A stretch of 64,000 bases of DNA from Epiperipatus broadwayi (lineage: Eukaryota > Onychophora > Udeonychophora > Euonychophora > Peripatidae). Positions 49,193-61,290 of this stretch are shown one piece after another. The translations under genes and the position numbers were made by a program. How positions within the stretch are numbered: the first letter of the stretch is position 1; every line of letters starts with the position of its first letter. The notes below the pieces were generated by a model that was given only the letters and a program-made list of their open reading frames with translations, was not told the DNA's origin and ran no database searches. Where the stretch lies: contig JAQFVV010012507.1 of assembly GCA_028023455.1 (NCBI GenBank), forward strand, positions 3,764,901 to 3,828,900, read 5' to 3'.

Positions 49193-49692
49193 GTAAATGT
49201 TTATTAATCTTATTTTGTTTTTGAGTTTGTGTGTCTTTAAAGTTACGGTGTTTTTCTAATTTTTTTTTTTTTTTTTGACTTTACGTGTGTCTTTTTAAAG
49301 TTACAGTCTTTTTTTTTTTTTGCAAGGGTAAATCAATAATTTTATTCAAAAGCAAGACATAATAAGTAAATGTTTATTAATCTTATCTTGTTTTTGAGTT
49401 TGTGTCTTTAAAGTTACGGGGCTTTTTCGAATTTTTTTTTTTTTTTTGACTTTAGGTGTGTCTTTTTAAAGTTACGGTATTTTTTTTGCAAGAGTAAATC
49501 AATAATTTGATTCCAACGCAAGACATAATAAGTCAATGTTTATTAATCTTAGATTGTTTCTGAGGTTGTGTGTGTCTTTAAGGTTATGGGGATTTTTCTC
49601 TTTTTTTTTGGACTTTATGTGTGCCTTTTTTTTCAAAGTTACGGTATTTTTCGTCAAGAGTAAATCAATCATTTTATTAAAAAAGCAAGACG
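49193..49692. repeat. Tandem array T1, 3 units of about 166 bp
   Basis: Units start at 49,193, 49,366 and 49,532, each with GTMAATGTTTATTAATCTTA, GTCTTTAA-GTTA-GG, TTTGACTTTA-GTGTG-CTTTTT and AAATCAAT-ATTT-ATT...GCAAGAC. A 61-codon open frame in the third unit is not a gene. Confidence 0.88.
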
Positions 49693-49769
49693 TAATTCTA
49701 AATCTATCAAAAGTAATGTAATTTATATACTACAATTTAGAATTGATACTCAATTACTATTAGTATGGA

Positions 49770-50265
49770 CCGTCATTAAAAGACTCGATTGAAAAATGAT
49801 AACCGTCTAATTTCCATTTTCCTTTTTTTTTGGGGGGGGGGACAGTAATAAATCAGAAAGTTGTTGGTTTTTGTTAAGTCTGTCTATATAAAAAGGGTAC
49901 CGTTATTGAAATACTAAATTTAAAAATGATAGCCGACTAATTTGCTTTTCTTTTGACAGTAATTAATCAGAAAGTGGGTTTCTTTTTTTTTTTTTTTTGG
50001 TAAATCTTGTGTATATATAAAAACAAACAAACTGTAATTCAAAGACTCCATTAAAAAAAAATCAAACCGCGTTGAATTTGCTTTTTTTTTTTTAAAGACA
50101 GTAATTAATCAGGAACTGGGTTGTTTTTGTTAGTGTGTAGATATAAAAACTAATCTTATTTTGAAATAATAAATGTAACAAAACAAAAAAAATAATACCC
50201 GACTAATTTTATTTTTTGGACAAATAATTTCTAATAATTAGACAGTGGTCCTTTAATTTTTTTTC
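49770..50265. repeat. Tandem array T2, 4 degenerate units of about 125 bp
   Basis: Units start near 49,770, 49,900, 50,032 and 50,150. Shared blocks: TTRAAA-ACT, AAAATGATA-CCGACTAATTT, GACAGTAATTAATCAGRAA and TTTTTGTTA-GT-TGT-TATATAAAA. Confidence 0.85.
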
Positions 50266-50514
50266 TCTTTCGCACCCTTAAAAGCAATTTTTGAGGGTTA
50301 CCCCTTCGTAATGGAATCTTCAGGACATTATTACTAAACTTACAACAGTAAAGTAAGTTACAACACATTAAAAAAAAATAGACGTCATCAAATTTTAAAA
50401 AACTACGACTGCTTCAAAGACACACACTCTCACATGAAACTACAGAGAAAACAGATATTCTACTATTACGAGAAAATGATGAACAAAATCGACTACTATG
50501 GCAGCCGATCAAGG

Positions 50515-50700
50515 CATTTCTTTCTCTTTGCTTTTAGCATAGAAAAAAAGCCATAACTGGCAGTTGTCGGGAACTCTTTCTGTGTTTTATCATAGAAAAA
50601 AGTGTCTTTGTGTTGGCTTCTGTTGCCATCACATCCTCCGTCCAATATATGTGAGAACTTTTCTGTGTTTATAACATAGAAAATTTACTCTTTTGTTGGG
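50515..50700. repeat. Degenerate tandem array T3, about 3 units
   Basis: TTTCTNTTTGTTTTTA-CATAGAAAA recurs at about 50,525, 50,577 and 50,660, with 50-85 bases between repeats. Confidence 0.55.
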
Positions 50701-51689
50701 TGAAGGCTGGTGAAATGGTATATTTCTAGGAATTTACCTAGAAGTAGTGACATCTTAAGGTGAACACCAAGGATGAGAAAACAACCCAATATTATACCAA
50801 GATTGTCAAAGTAATTTGTTTCCCAATTGTAATTTTTACATGTTTTTTTTTATATAGTATGAAAAATAATCATTCACTATATTATTATTACACCATAATT
50901 ACACAGAAATATTTTAACAGCCATTTTAATGATATTTTAGCCATATATTTTATATGCTTTTAAATAAATTACATTTAATATTAGCATTCCATCACATCAC
51001 TTTTTGCTGAAAGCATGATATAAATTTTATGAAATCTTTATAGTTCATATAATTATCTATTTTTAATTTTATTTTTATTACATAATATTTTTTTGCATAT
51101 TATATCATTATTTATTTTCACATTACATCAAAATAATTTTATGTCTTAATTTTTTAATATTTTTTTATATTTTGCTATTGATATTATGTATTATATTATT
51201 TCTGTTATACATAATAATTATATTTAAATGCAAATTGTTGGAAATTTATAAATGTTTTTATCCTAACAACGGGTATTGATTTGATTTCACTTATACAATT
51301 TTTATTTATTCATCATATTTACGTAAAAAATTATCACTATTCAAAAGTGATTATATTAATATTTAAATTAATCATTTGTTATATTTTATCTTACATAGCA
51401 CACTAGTGATTTCATTGAAAATATTTAAACAACGTGTATTTCATTGACGGTGGGAAAATAAATTATAAACTATACAATAACAAATTCTTATTGCTATAAT
51501 ATTTACACGAGATAAATAAAAAAATAATTTTCTTATTTGTTCGTGAATAATGAATGTAGATTTCACCCTTTATTTATGGAACAAAATCTTCTTATGAAAA
51601 TAATAGTTTTTGTTAACATTTCAATTTATATTTATTCAGTTTAATAAATGAGTTGTTATATTTAAAATATGTGTTGTTCTAATTTCTTA

Positions 51690-53945
51690 ACAATAAAATA
51701 CATAAGTTGATTATACCATATATATATAATTCTTTGCTGTTTTTAACTGTTGTCACAGATTGGTCTCATAATTACTTTCAAAAAATTGTACGAGACTATC
51801 ATATAATGCTACAAAACAAAACAAAAAAAGTGCCCTTTGACACCCACCAAACTTTTGTGTGCAAATGTAATGTATTAAAATCTTCATTATTGTCCTGGTA
51901 AAGCTGTCAGAACATTCTATTATTTTTTGCATTGGATTTTATCTTGTTTACAGCTCAAATTATTATATTTAGTGATAAATGGAGACTTGTATTTAGATGT
52001 TTTCCTACAAGATGTTATCTGTGTACCACACAATGAAAATATAAAACATTTGGCACTTCTTCCTTCAAATAAGCAACAAATCCACAATAGCAGCCTACCA
52101 TTGATGGTGCTCCATCAGAAGCACATGCAATAATTATTCAAAGGAATATTATTTTTTGTAAAGTATAATTTCACAGTATTAAATAAAGATAATCCTTTTG
52201 TATCTATAATGAGATTTATTGTGAATAGCATTTCTTCTCATAATGTATTGTTTTTTTTCTCAAAATATGATTTATTAACATAATATTAATCTTTGAATTT
52301 ACATGTTATATGAAGTGATATACAAGATTCAAACTATGATTTACAATGCAGAACTTGATTTACCGAGTGAACAGAAAAACCTTGAATTGTATATGCATAT
52401 ATCTTGCCATTCATAGCTTCTCATAGTTCACCAAGTAACCTCTGGCCTTAATGGCAACTAGATAGATCACAGCTACCAAGAATCACATCATCCCCACCAT
52501 CCAGATGAGAAAAGTGAAAACCCATACTAATCCCTGCAGTACCCATGTCCCAGCCTTCCTCCTAAGGACCAAAAACCAGGCCTTGGGGTATTTCCAAAGC
52601 TCAGACTCTCTCATCCAATGCCCTTACTAATCCCCACAGCATCCATATTCTCTCCAAAATCCAGGCTTGTGAGATCTTCCAAGCACCAGAACCTGCCATC
52701 CAGATAGCAGAGATGAGTGACACAGCAGACCCGATTTGAAGTTTAAACCATAGTAGAACTTTCTGGCTTGGGTCACCCAAGCATGAGATTCTCTCATCTT
52801 CACAGCCAAGACAAGCAATGCTGCAGTACTAACCAAAAATGTAAATCTCACATGCTTATATCATATGCCATCTACAGATTATCACATAGTCTAATAGCCA
52901 ACCTATGAATCATATAGAGAACAAAGAGACTAAAACCACAATGCATCATATCATCTCCACTGCCCTGAAGATGAGAAAGATGAAACCAGTACCAATCCCC
53001 ATAGCACTTCACATTCCAGCCCCCCCCCCATAAAAACCAGAATTCATGCCCCAGGAATCTTCCTCCCCAAGTTCCAGACTCTCTCATATGAAATCCATAC
53101 TAGAACCCAATATACCCACATCCCAGTTCCCCTCCAAGACCAGGAAGACAGCCCTGGGAGCTTCCCAAGCAACAGACTCAGTCCTCAATACTGCAAAGAT
53201 GAGTGACACAGTAGCCCCAATCCAATGTTCAAATCACAGTTGAACTCTTAGGGGACTTTAGTTTTGTCCATCATGTTTCAGCTTCCAGACATCTTATAAA
53301 AAACTAGAAGCCTTAATCCATGAGGTCCTTAACTGTATTGTTTTCATCAAAATAAAATGCATATGCTATCAATAAATCATTATTCTTTTCAATGGTAAAC
53401 TCATCCAATTGCATGGAAAATGAAGAGTTTTGGAGAATACTTATGTTTTTTTTCAACATTAACTGCTATTTCTTCAATTCATCACTTTACTGTGCTATCG
53501 TTTACAGGCAACATTTTTAAAAATTCAGATATATATTGATGCATTACTGTTGAAATAAATTCTTTTATAGAGGGTATTATTACAATTTCTTTAACATTAT
53601 AGCTTTTATCACTTTTTGCAATTAATTGTGAAATTTAATAAGAGGCAACTAATCCATCTTTATTCACTGCATGTTGTTTCTTAAATGATGCAACAATTGT
53701 TGAATGATTTTGGAAATTTTTTATATATTTCCTGAAAATAATCAATGGGCTTGTCCTTATCATTTGGATGCTTTGTAGTAAGATGATCTTGCAATCAACT
53801 CGGTTTCATTGCCTCATTGGATGTTTTGTGACACAATAAACACAGTGGATGTTGTTGATTTACAACAGATTCTATGAAACCTATCTTTAGATACTCTGGT
53901 AAATAGCCATGAGTGTATTTCTATTTTTGAGACATGGGTTCACAA
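51690..53945 (-). pseudogene. ZBED-type hAT transposase relic, interrupted
   Basis: Minus-strand order from the N terminus: a Met-started GYLPEYLKIGFIESVV, then a BED-type zinc finger CLLCHKTSNEAMKP...LQDHLTTKHP (C-x2-C...H-x4-H) near 53,860-53,780. Next come IPSIKEFISTVMHQYISEFL and MQLDEFTIEKNNDLLIAYAF near 53,420-53,350, matching the family's x-Q-L-D-E-S-T-D block. Coding resumes at about 52,235 with GLSLFNTVKLYFTKNNIPLN, ASDGAPSMVGCYCGFVAYLK, FHCVVHR and FNTLHLHTKVWWVSKG (family H-T-x-V-R-W-L-S-K-G). Between 53,300 and 52,240 an unrelated GC-rich minisatellite has been inserted. Stops and frameshifts abound and the C-terminal dimerisation region is not seen. Family call is confident; the copy is dead. 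Confidence 0.8.
52475..53250. repeat. GC-rich minisatellite block inside the hAT relic
   Basis: Units of about 100 bp begin near 52,521, 52,621, 52,986 and 53,091. Each has ACTAATCCC-AYAGCA-CC, ATRTCCCAGCC, CCA-GGCCTTGG and CCAAGC-CCAGACTCTCTCATCC. They sit in two larger duplicated blocks (about 52,475-52,750 and 52,945-53,240) that both contain GCAAAGATGAGTGACACAG or a near match. Open frames across it on both strands are by-products of the composition. Confidence 0.75.
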
Positions 53946-54299
53946 TATTTTGTTTGAAGCTATAGGCACATGATCACTCTCACAAATCTAACTGTGTGCT
54001 GACCAATGCAACCACAAACAAAACAGCCTGTGCCATAAATTGTCATCTGCATATGATTCTTACTCATCATGGATTGGGTTTGGGTGGAGAAGGAATATGC
54101 ATGAACTATTCTGGGACAAGGCTCTTTTGTTAGCAGTAGCACTTTAGCTCCATTTAGTTTCACTTATGTAACATGAAGTAAACTCATGCGCAGGAGATAC
54201 AAATATTATATTTTCAGAAATTTAAATTGTCATGGGGAATTTTATGAAAACCTAATGAAAATGTTTTTAAATAATGCTATGAAATTTTTTTTAAAAAGT

Positions 54300-54425
54300 C
54301 AATTAAATAAAAAAAAAAGAAAGTGCTCCAATATTGGACAAACCCCTACCACCCACTATGCAGACTGGAACACCCACTGATGGGCAGTAGGGACCAGGTT
54401 GACTTCCATTGGTCTAACAGATGGA
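54300..54425. other. GC-rich segment, possible 5' end of the hAT element
   Basis: ACCCCTACCACCCACTATGC, ACACCCACTGATGGGCAGTA and GGGACCAGGTTGACTTCC form a GC-rich block about 350 bases upstream of the hAT transposase start. It resembles terminal regions often found on ZBED-type hAT elements. A matching inverted end was not located on the far side. Confidence 0.3.
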
Positions 54426-54429
54426 ATAT

Positions 54430-57400
54430 GCAAATTAGCTATTTACATAATATTTATCTTATTTAAATGCTGCACTTCTCTTCCATAAATTATGATTGCA
54501 ATGAGTCTGATCATAGCAGTGAAAAGTATGCTCAGTGAATAAATCTGTTTAATAAAAATTGAACTTTTTTGGACTAAGCATTCAAATTGTTTATATATGC
54601 AGATTAATTCAATAATCAAGATGCATGTCTAGAGCATTATTCTTTTTGCATAGATTTATTTCTTTATTGAGATGCCTAGCCATCTTCCCAAACATGAGTT
54701 TTTAATATTTTTGATAAAAATAATACCTATAAAAATGTAATTCTTTCATATTTTTAACATATAATTATGACCATGTAGTATTTACTATTTTTACATTTGT
54801 TATAAACTTTGTGAGAAAATATTTATTGCATTAAATACAGATTATCATAAATATTCCACCAGTTGATAAAATAACAGATGAATCTAGAAATCAATAGAAT
54901 CTCCATTTTTATTTCAAAATATAATGACAAATTTGCTGTGAGATCTGATGTGAAATAAAGCTATATTTGACATTTGTTCTTTATAGTTTATCTTTTCTTA
55001 ATTTATTTTCTGTCATTTTATTTTAATATATTAATATACGTTCTTAACTCATATACAAAATAAAGCAAATAATTTCAGATATATTTTTAATTGCATAAAT
55101 TATCTAAAAAAGATCTGGGTTCATATAAAATTTTAAACAAAAAAACATGTTTACCATGCTTATTTATTTACGTAAAGAAAAGCAATATCCCCTTAACATA
55201 TTATGAGTTTAACTGTCTGATGATAAATTAATCAACCTATGAAATTTATCAAATAATTTTGTCACTGACCTGAAGTGTGTGTGACATTAATAATTTAATA
55301 TCACTGATAAATGGACTATCTCCATAGCTGTTATTATAATCCTACATAAAAACACTTGGGTCACTTAGCAATCTAAAATGAACATTTTATTAATTTTTCT
55401 ACATATATGCGTGTAATATGTATATAGTTGATGAATGCATTTATTTTTACTATGTAGTCTCTGTTTTACCTATTTTACTATATAAAAACTATATTCAAAT
55501 TATACTTTTTACACACTTGTAAACTTTAGTTTTCTATAGTCAGGTCTTTAATTATTTTAAGAAACTAGCTATGTGATGCAAGACGATGGTTATTTTCCGT
55601 TAAATAAGATTAGTTTTTCTAAGACTTCTAAGTAACTTAATTTCGAAACATTAACAAATTACCTAATGACATTCAAGTAGAATACTTTTATGCTTCAACT
55701 AAAAAATAATAAATAAATTTCATTATAAATAATATAAAAGTTTGCCATTGTATTTTATAAATATTTTTACTATTAATAATAATTTCCAAATATTAATAAC
55801 TAATCCTAAAATTGTCAGTAATTTTGTTAACATTAAATTATATAAATATATATGACATAAAAACACTTTTGTACATTTAAATATAAACGGTGATGTTTAA
55901 AAGGACAGAAAAAGAAATTGCATCCATATTGAATATATATAATTGTAGAATGTTACCACTAATTCCTACCCAAACATCAAACTTATAATTGCAGACAATA
56001 TAAAAAATTATGCTAGTGATTTATTAGAATACATATTTGTTAACCAGTACTAATATTTAGACTAAACTCACAAATGTTGTACTTTATTATTGTCTTTTAT
56101 TGCTACATGTTAAACACAAACATATACACAAATACACATAATAGTTTTTAGAATGTATTTTATTCAACTAAACTTCATTAATTAGGGTAAGCTTCACCAA
56201 GAGTTATATAAAATGTAATAATTTTTAATATTATTAAATATTCATATATTTGTTAAAAGGTGTCATAATTAGATTTAAGCTATAATTATAAATATCAATA
56301 ATTACAAAATAGCATTCTATGATATTTGAAGACTAATATTGGACTTAGTAAAAATGATGTTTGATTGGCTAAAATATATAGTAGAAGCCATTATAACAAA
56401 TTTTTTCATGTCTACAATTATAATGACAAAAAAAATTAGAATTAATTTGATGAAATTATCAATCTTTTAAAGTTTAGCAATCTTGTATAAAAATGGAATA
56501 TCATTAATAGATTTATAATGATTACACCAAACATTCTTCTGCATTAAAGGATAAATAAAATGTAAAATTTTCTATTTTAATAAATAAATTCTTAATGAGA
56601 ATTCAAAGTATTTATTGAAATGTGATTTCTATTAATAATTGAATGCTAAGAAAAATTCATCAACAAACTGAATATACTATAAACTATATTTTACATATTC
56701 TTAAAATGCAAAGATGAAGATACTTGAAAAAACAATTGACTGCCTAGATGATCCCATATTTTCAGTTTAGCTACATCATATTTTGTGTATGTGTCTATCA
56801 TTACAGTTCCTCATTTATTTGTAGACAATTATTGCAATTCAATTTATATATAAATGCACATGTTGTCTTTAGATAAATATATTAATAATCATAACTAATT
56901 ATTAATTATAATTGAGGTAAAATTATTTTTTAAATAAACTATTAATATACAAATCTATTATACATGTAAAATATTTGTTATATCTCTGCTAAATCATAAA
57001 AGATAAAATAACTATGAAAAGATTTGGAGCTTTTAACCTATTATGCACAAATGATCAAGAATATTTAATGCATGATTAAAAATTATATTTATGATTTATT
57101 CTCAGTTTGTTTCCAGACTTTTTTTAAATATTAAAATACATCTTTTAAAATAATTAAAATTTGTTGTTGTTGTTGTTGTTTTTACAAAAAGAATAATAAA
57201 TAAAAGAATTTTTATCTTACTCAAACATAATCAAATGATTCAGCACATTTTTTTTCTACTGTTAGTATAAGTAAATTTAACACATGCAGATTCAGCAAGC
57301 TTAAGAATTTTGGAGAAATATTGTTTTTAAGGGTTTAATTCTTGAATATCAGTATTATTAGTATTGAAGATTATGATAAAAATGATAATCATAACATTTG

Positions 57401-57830
57401 GTTCTTGCTAATAGTATCTGAGTATGTGTTCGGTGCAGGTGCTCAATATAAACATTACAGTTTTAACTTTGAAACTTCTATAGTTGTCATATATATTTTA
57501 AATAATGATGAAATATTTTAGGGTCAATGTTTAAAAAAATAAATTCAACAAAAATCTATATGATGATTATGAATATTTTCTACTTTATTATACCACAATT
57601 TGTGTTCTCTTTTATATTATTAGTAAAATAGAATGCATTGTAAATACCATTACCTAATTAACAAAACAAGAAAGGTGATCTGAAATATCTCATACTCATC
57701 AACCCTAAAATCATAAAATACTGTAATCAAAACAAAATTAATGATTTTTTTGTTATTATATATAAAAACTTAATTACAATAATATTGCAAGTTGATGATA
57801 TATTTTAAATGTGACAAATAAATTTACATA
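54430..57830. other. A+T-rich stretch without recognisable genes
   Basis: No gene or large paired repeat recognised. A short (GTT)n run lies at 57,161-57,182. Confidence 0.45.
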
Positions 57831-57836
57831 TATTTT

Positions 57837-58072
57837 AATTACATTCGAATATCGGCCTTTCAAGCCAATTGTGCAAACGCTTTGCGAGTGTTAAATAATA
57901 AATGAATACCCTCTGACCAATACAAGATATAGAATTTATGCAGGAATAAAAAGAATCCCTCTTATTCCTACAACTCAAATATCTTGTATTGGTCAGAGGG
58001 TATTCATTTATTATTTAGCACTCACAAAGAGTTTGCACAATTGGCTTGAAAGGCCGATATTCGAATGTAATT
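57837..58072. repeat. Hairpin element family B, copy 2 (236 bp)
   Basis: A near-perfect palindrome from AATTACATTCGAATATCGGC to GCCGATATTCGAATGTAATT with a loop around 57,945-57,975. The inner arms ATACCCTCTGACCAATACAA and its complement pair without mismatch. Same family as 28,831-29,040. Non-coding. Confidence 0.87.
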
Positions 58073-58853
58073 ACAATTGTATATGGACGCTATAAAAATA
58101 AATGCTTATTTATATATTTTAATTGTTATATAATAGTATATAACCATTTAATCATTTGTGCAATGTAAGTACTCTAGCAAAAACTTGTAACCAGTATTGC
58201 AGTTTCAAGCTTTCTACTGCTGCTTCAATAAGAGGCATTCATACATAAAACTTTTAACCATAATTATTTAAAGTTTAAAACTGAATCTATTCTATAAACT
58301 TTTAATACCTAATCAAATAAATTTATAGATTATTTAAATATGAGAATTTAATAAAAGATATAGATAATTCACAGATTACAATTTTAATTTTTTTTCACTC
58401 TAAGCAAATGTTGCATATTAATAAAGTAGAGTATAGTCATTTAATCATTTAATTTATAGTTTTTCTAAGTTTTTGGAAGTTTATACTTTATCAGTAAACT
58501 AAACATCATCTCCCTTCTGAAGCTAAATTGAATAATAACAAAAAATATATGTTATGTGAGAATTAGAGAAATGTAATTTTAAATAGCTACAAATTTTTTT
58601 TTAATACATTCTGTTAAATAACTATTCTCTGTTATTAATTTACCATATATTTATAACATTAGTGTATCAATTATAAATGTTGATATGATTGTTATTAAAA
58701 GTAAATCAACATTTTCAAAATATATAAAAATTAAATTTCAAATTTATGAAAAAGATATAAGCCACAAGCATTTTGTTAACATCTTATATAACTTATTTTT
58801 AAATAATGTTTTTTTTATAAAATAAATTTTCATTTTCAGGAACTATAATAGAA

Positions 58854-58963
58854 ATTAAACAAGGCAAATCTCTCCATATAGTAGTGCCACCATATGCCAA
58901 CCAGAGTAATCAATGGTTGGCACAGGGTGGCACTACTCTATGGAGAGTTTTGCCTTGTTTAAT
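58854..58963. repeat. Foldback family A, minimal 110-bp palindrome
   Basis: ATTAAACAAGGCAAATCTCTCC...AGTAGTGCCACC pairs with GGTGGCACTACTCTATGGAG...GCCTTGTTTAAT. Only the terminal part of family A is kept; the interior has collapsed to about 20 bases around GAGTAATCAATGG. Confidence 0.85.
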
Positions 58964-59344
58964 AAGAATTATGTGCCAGTATATGAGATAGAGCTCATGT
59001 GTAAATAATAGAAATTGTTATACCAATGAAAGAATATGTCTTCCACATAAATATAGAAATGCCATTGCTTATGACAAAAATTAATTTTAAATAAAACTAA
59101 TAGTCAAAAATTGTATAATAGAAATATGTTAATATTATTTTTAAAAATGTGTAAATAATGTTTGATGTATCAAACAATGTTATAGTAGATATATACTTGA
59201 AATTTATGATTAAGTATAAAAATAACTAAATATGAGCAAATGCTTAATAATGTACAATTTTTTTTTATAATAAATGTATTTTTTTTTTTAAATAACGGTT
59301 GTTGTATATATTATAGACGTGAAACTTATTGTGTCAAACATTGC

Positions 59345-59372
59345 ATGCTTTGACACATGGGAAAAAAAAACA
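59345..59372 (+). repeat. SINE 3' fragment
   Basis: GCTTTGACACATGGGAAAAA matches the 3' end of the tRNA-derived SINE copies at 19,738 and 60,317. Confidence 0.45.
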
Positions 59373-60316
59373 TTGCATGCTTTCAAAATCTCAAATATCT
59401 TTCATTTATTAAAAGTCTAAATATAATGGCTTTTTACTTAGAAACAATTTACTTTCTAAATATTGTATAATAAATATAATCACTGCAATGTTGTGTTTAG
59501 GAATTGTAAGCACAATACATTTTAATAAAACACATTTATTTTTCTAATCACATTAAGTGAGTATGACATTACAATTTAATAATTCACTATAAATTTCTTA
59601 ACTTTTACATTCCTATTATTACTTAATCAGATATCAATTAATAACTATTAATTTTAATATATTAATGAACTTTTTTTTATTAATGCAGTGTGAGAACTAA
59701 AAAGTAAGCATTAATTGGTTTGTTTGTCTTTTATTTTCTTAATTAAAAGTTTATCAAAGTATTTAATTTTTTTTCCTTCACTTTTTCCTTATTATTATAC
59801 AAAATTTATGTAATAAAACTCTCAACCTAATTTTTTAATCTACTGGCATAATTGTAATATAGATATATAATTTTTAAACATTTTTAAAAATAAAGTTTAT
59901 ATGTATATGCATATGTGCATTCACACGCGGTTTTATTTGCTTTTATATGTAATTGAAATAGATAAAAGTCAAAAAGGGTTTAATTTTTTTTGTACAAAAA
60001 TACAAGGAAGCTAAAAAAAAATTGAAAGTTTATTTTTTCCACAAATAAAAGTAATTAATTTTCAAGTGCAGAAAATATGTGAGTATTAAGTAAATAGAAA
60101 TTGGCTATTAAATATTTTTATCACTTTGGAAGTTTTTTTTGTAAGTTAAGCATTTTAATGCTGGACAGATGAATCATATGCTATCATTGTTCTTATGTTA
60201 GAAATGGATTTTGAAAATTAGAAGCTATTCAGTAATGTTTCTTTATTTCTTAATTTATTTTTAAATATTCTACAAGGTTTCAAACTTAAATTTTATTTTT
60301 TATGATTAATTATCAA

Positions 60317-60415
60317 GCGTTGATGGCCTAATAGTTAGCATAGCTGTGTTCCAAGCAGCTGGTCTAGGTTCGCCTCCCGGTCAACGTTTTGACATAGGAA
60401 AAAAAAATATAGTTT
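60317..60415 (+). repeat. tRNA-derived SINE copy with Gly(TCC)-like loop
   Basis: The 71-nt head has acceptor GCGTTGA/TCAACGT (extendable by AA/TT), anticodon arm GCTGT-GTTCCAA-GCAGC and T arm CTAGG-TTCGCCT-CCCGG. As in the other copy the T loop lacks A58. It is followed by TTTGACATAGG and a long A run. The anticodon differs from the 19,761 copy, so the loop has drifted, as expected for a retroposed family and not for a conserved tRNA gene. Confidence 0.75.
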
Positions 60416-60527
60416 TTTTTTTTAAAAAAAAGTTATAAATCTAAACTTTATTTTGTTTCTTTTTAGGGGGAAAAAATAGACTGTAAATTAAATACTACAA
60501 TTATTAATTTTACTTTTCTGCCGACGC

Positions 60528-60552
60528 TTTGACATATTTAAAAAAAAAATTA
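60528..60552 (+). repeat. SINE 3' fragment
   Basis: CCGACGCTTTGACATATTTA followed by an A run is the last part of the tRNA-derived SINE (compare CCGATGCTTTGACACATG). The 5' part is missing. Confidence 0.55.
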
Positions 60553-61160
60553 AGTTTAAAAGTGTTGCTTAAATAAATCATAATAGGTACTAATGTCTGG
60601 TATCATAAAAATTTTAAAGTCCCTCTCATACCATAATTTTGATTAAGACAAGAAGTTAGCAATTTTTTGAAAATTATAACTTTATTAGAAATGAGTTATT
60701 ATTACAAACATATCATAGATATTATTAATTATTTTAATGTCAAAGTTAATACTAAAAATATCTCATGATAAATCTTATATTTAGAAGTGATATTATTGAA
60801 ATAAAGTTCCAATAACATAATAAATAATCTCAGTCAATACTACATAATTGCTTATCTCGTATCACCTAATATAAATCATTCATAATAGAAAAAAATATTT
60901 GGGAGATAAATTTAAAAATAATATGTTTATCTATTATTAATTCAGAAATTTCTGAGAATTCATGTAAAGAAAAGACAAATTATTTACTATAATATATATA
61001 TAAACAATAGTTTTTATCATAAAGCATTATATCATAAGCGCTGGGTTCTGAACAGTTCATTTTCAGAGATCAATGATATGAAGATGTTAAGAATTTTTTT
61101 TTTAATTTGAAATATTTCACGGTTAATAAAGTTATAAAAAAAAATTTAAAAACCCATATG

Positions 61161-61290
61161 CATTAAGCATAAGCTTGTGGTTAAGATCTGTAGAGGTTCC
61201 TAATATCGCATTTTTACATGCATATTCTTGAGGTTAAAGCCTTAGTAAATATTACTTACATAATCAATGTGCGTTTAAATAAATTTATGA
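61161..61290 (+). repeat. Solo partial unit of the 21.2-kb palindrome family
   Basis: AAGCTTGTGGTTAAGATCTG, GTAGAGGTTCC, ATATCGCATTTTTACATGCA, TTGAGG-TAAAGCCTTA-TAAATATTA and the tail TAATCAATGTGCGTTTAAAT match the end of the right arm at 21,775-21,895 in the same orientation. This defines the end of the family unit. Confidence 0.75.

Larger units (their letters stand above)
49000..50793. mobile_element. 1.8-kb TIR element filled with tandem arrays
   Basis: Inverted termini of about 43 bp (49,000-49,042 and 50,750-50,793) share ATCCTTGGTGTTCACCTTAA-GATG, with flanking AATATTRG. Between them lie three direct tandem families (listed separately) and no ORF. The left interior has GGGCCGGATC and several GATC sites; the right interior has scattered GC-richer sequence. 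Looks like a non-autonomous DNA transposon whose interior has been expanded by tandem duplication. Superfamily unknown. Confidence 0.7.

Noticed and set aside
52627-53243. ORFs on both strands in the GC-rich block
   Set aside because: They fall within the minisatellite and have no family features; open frames follow from the base composition.
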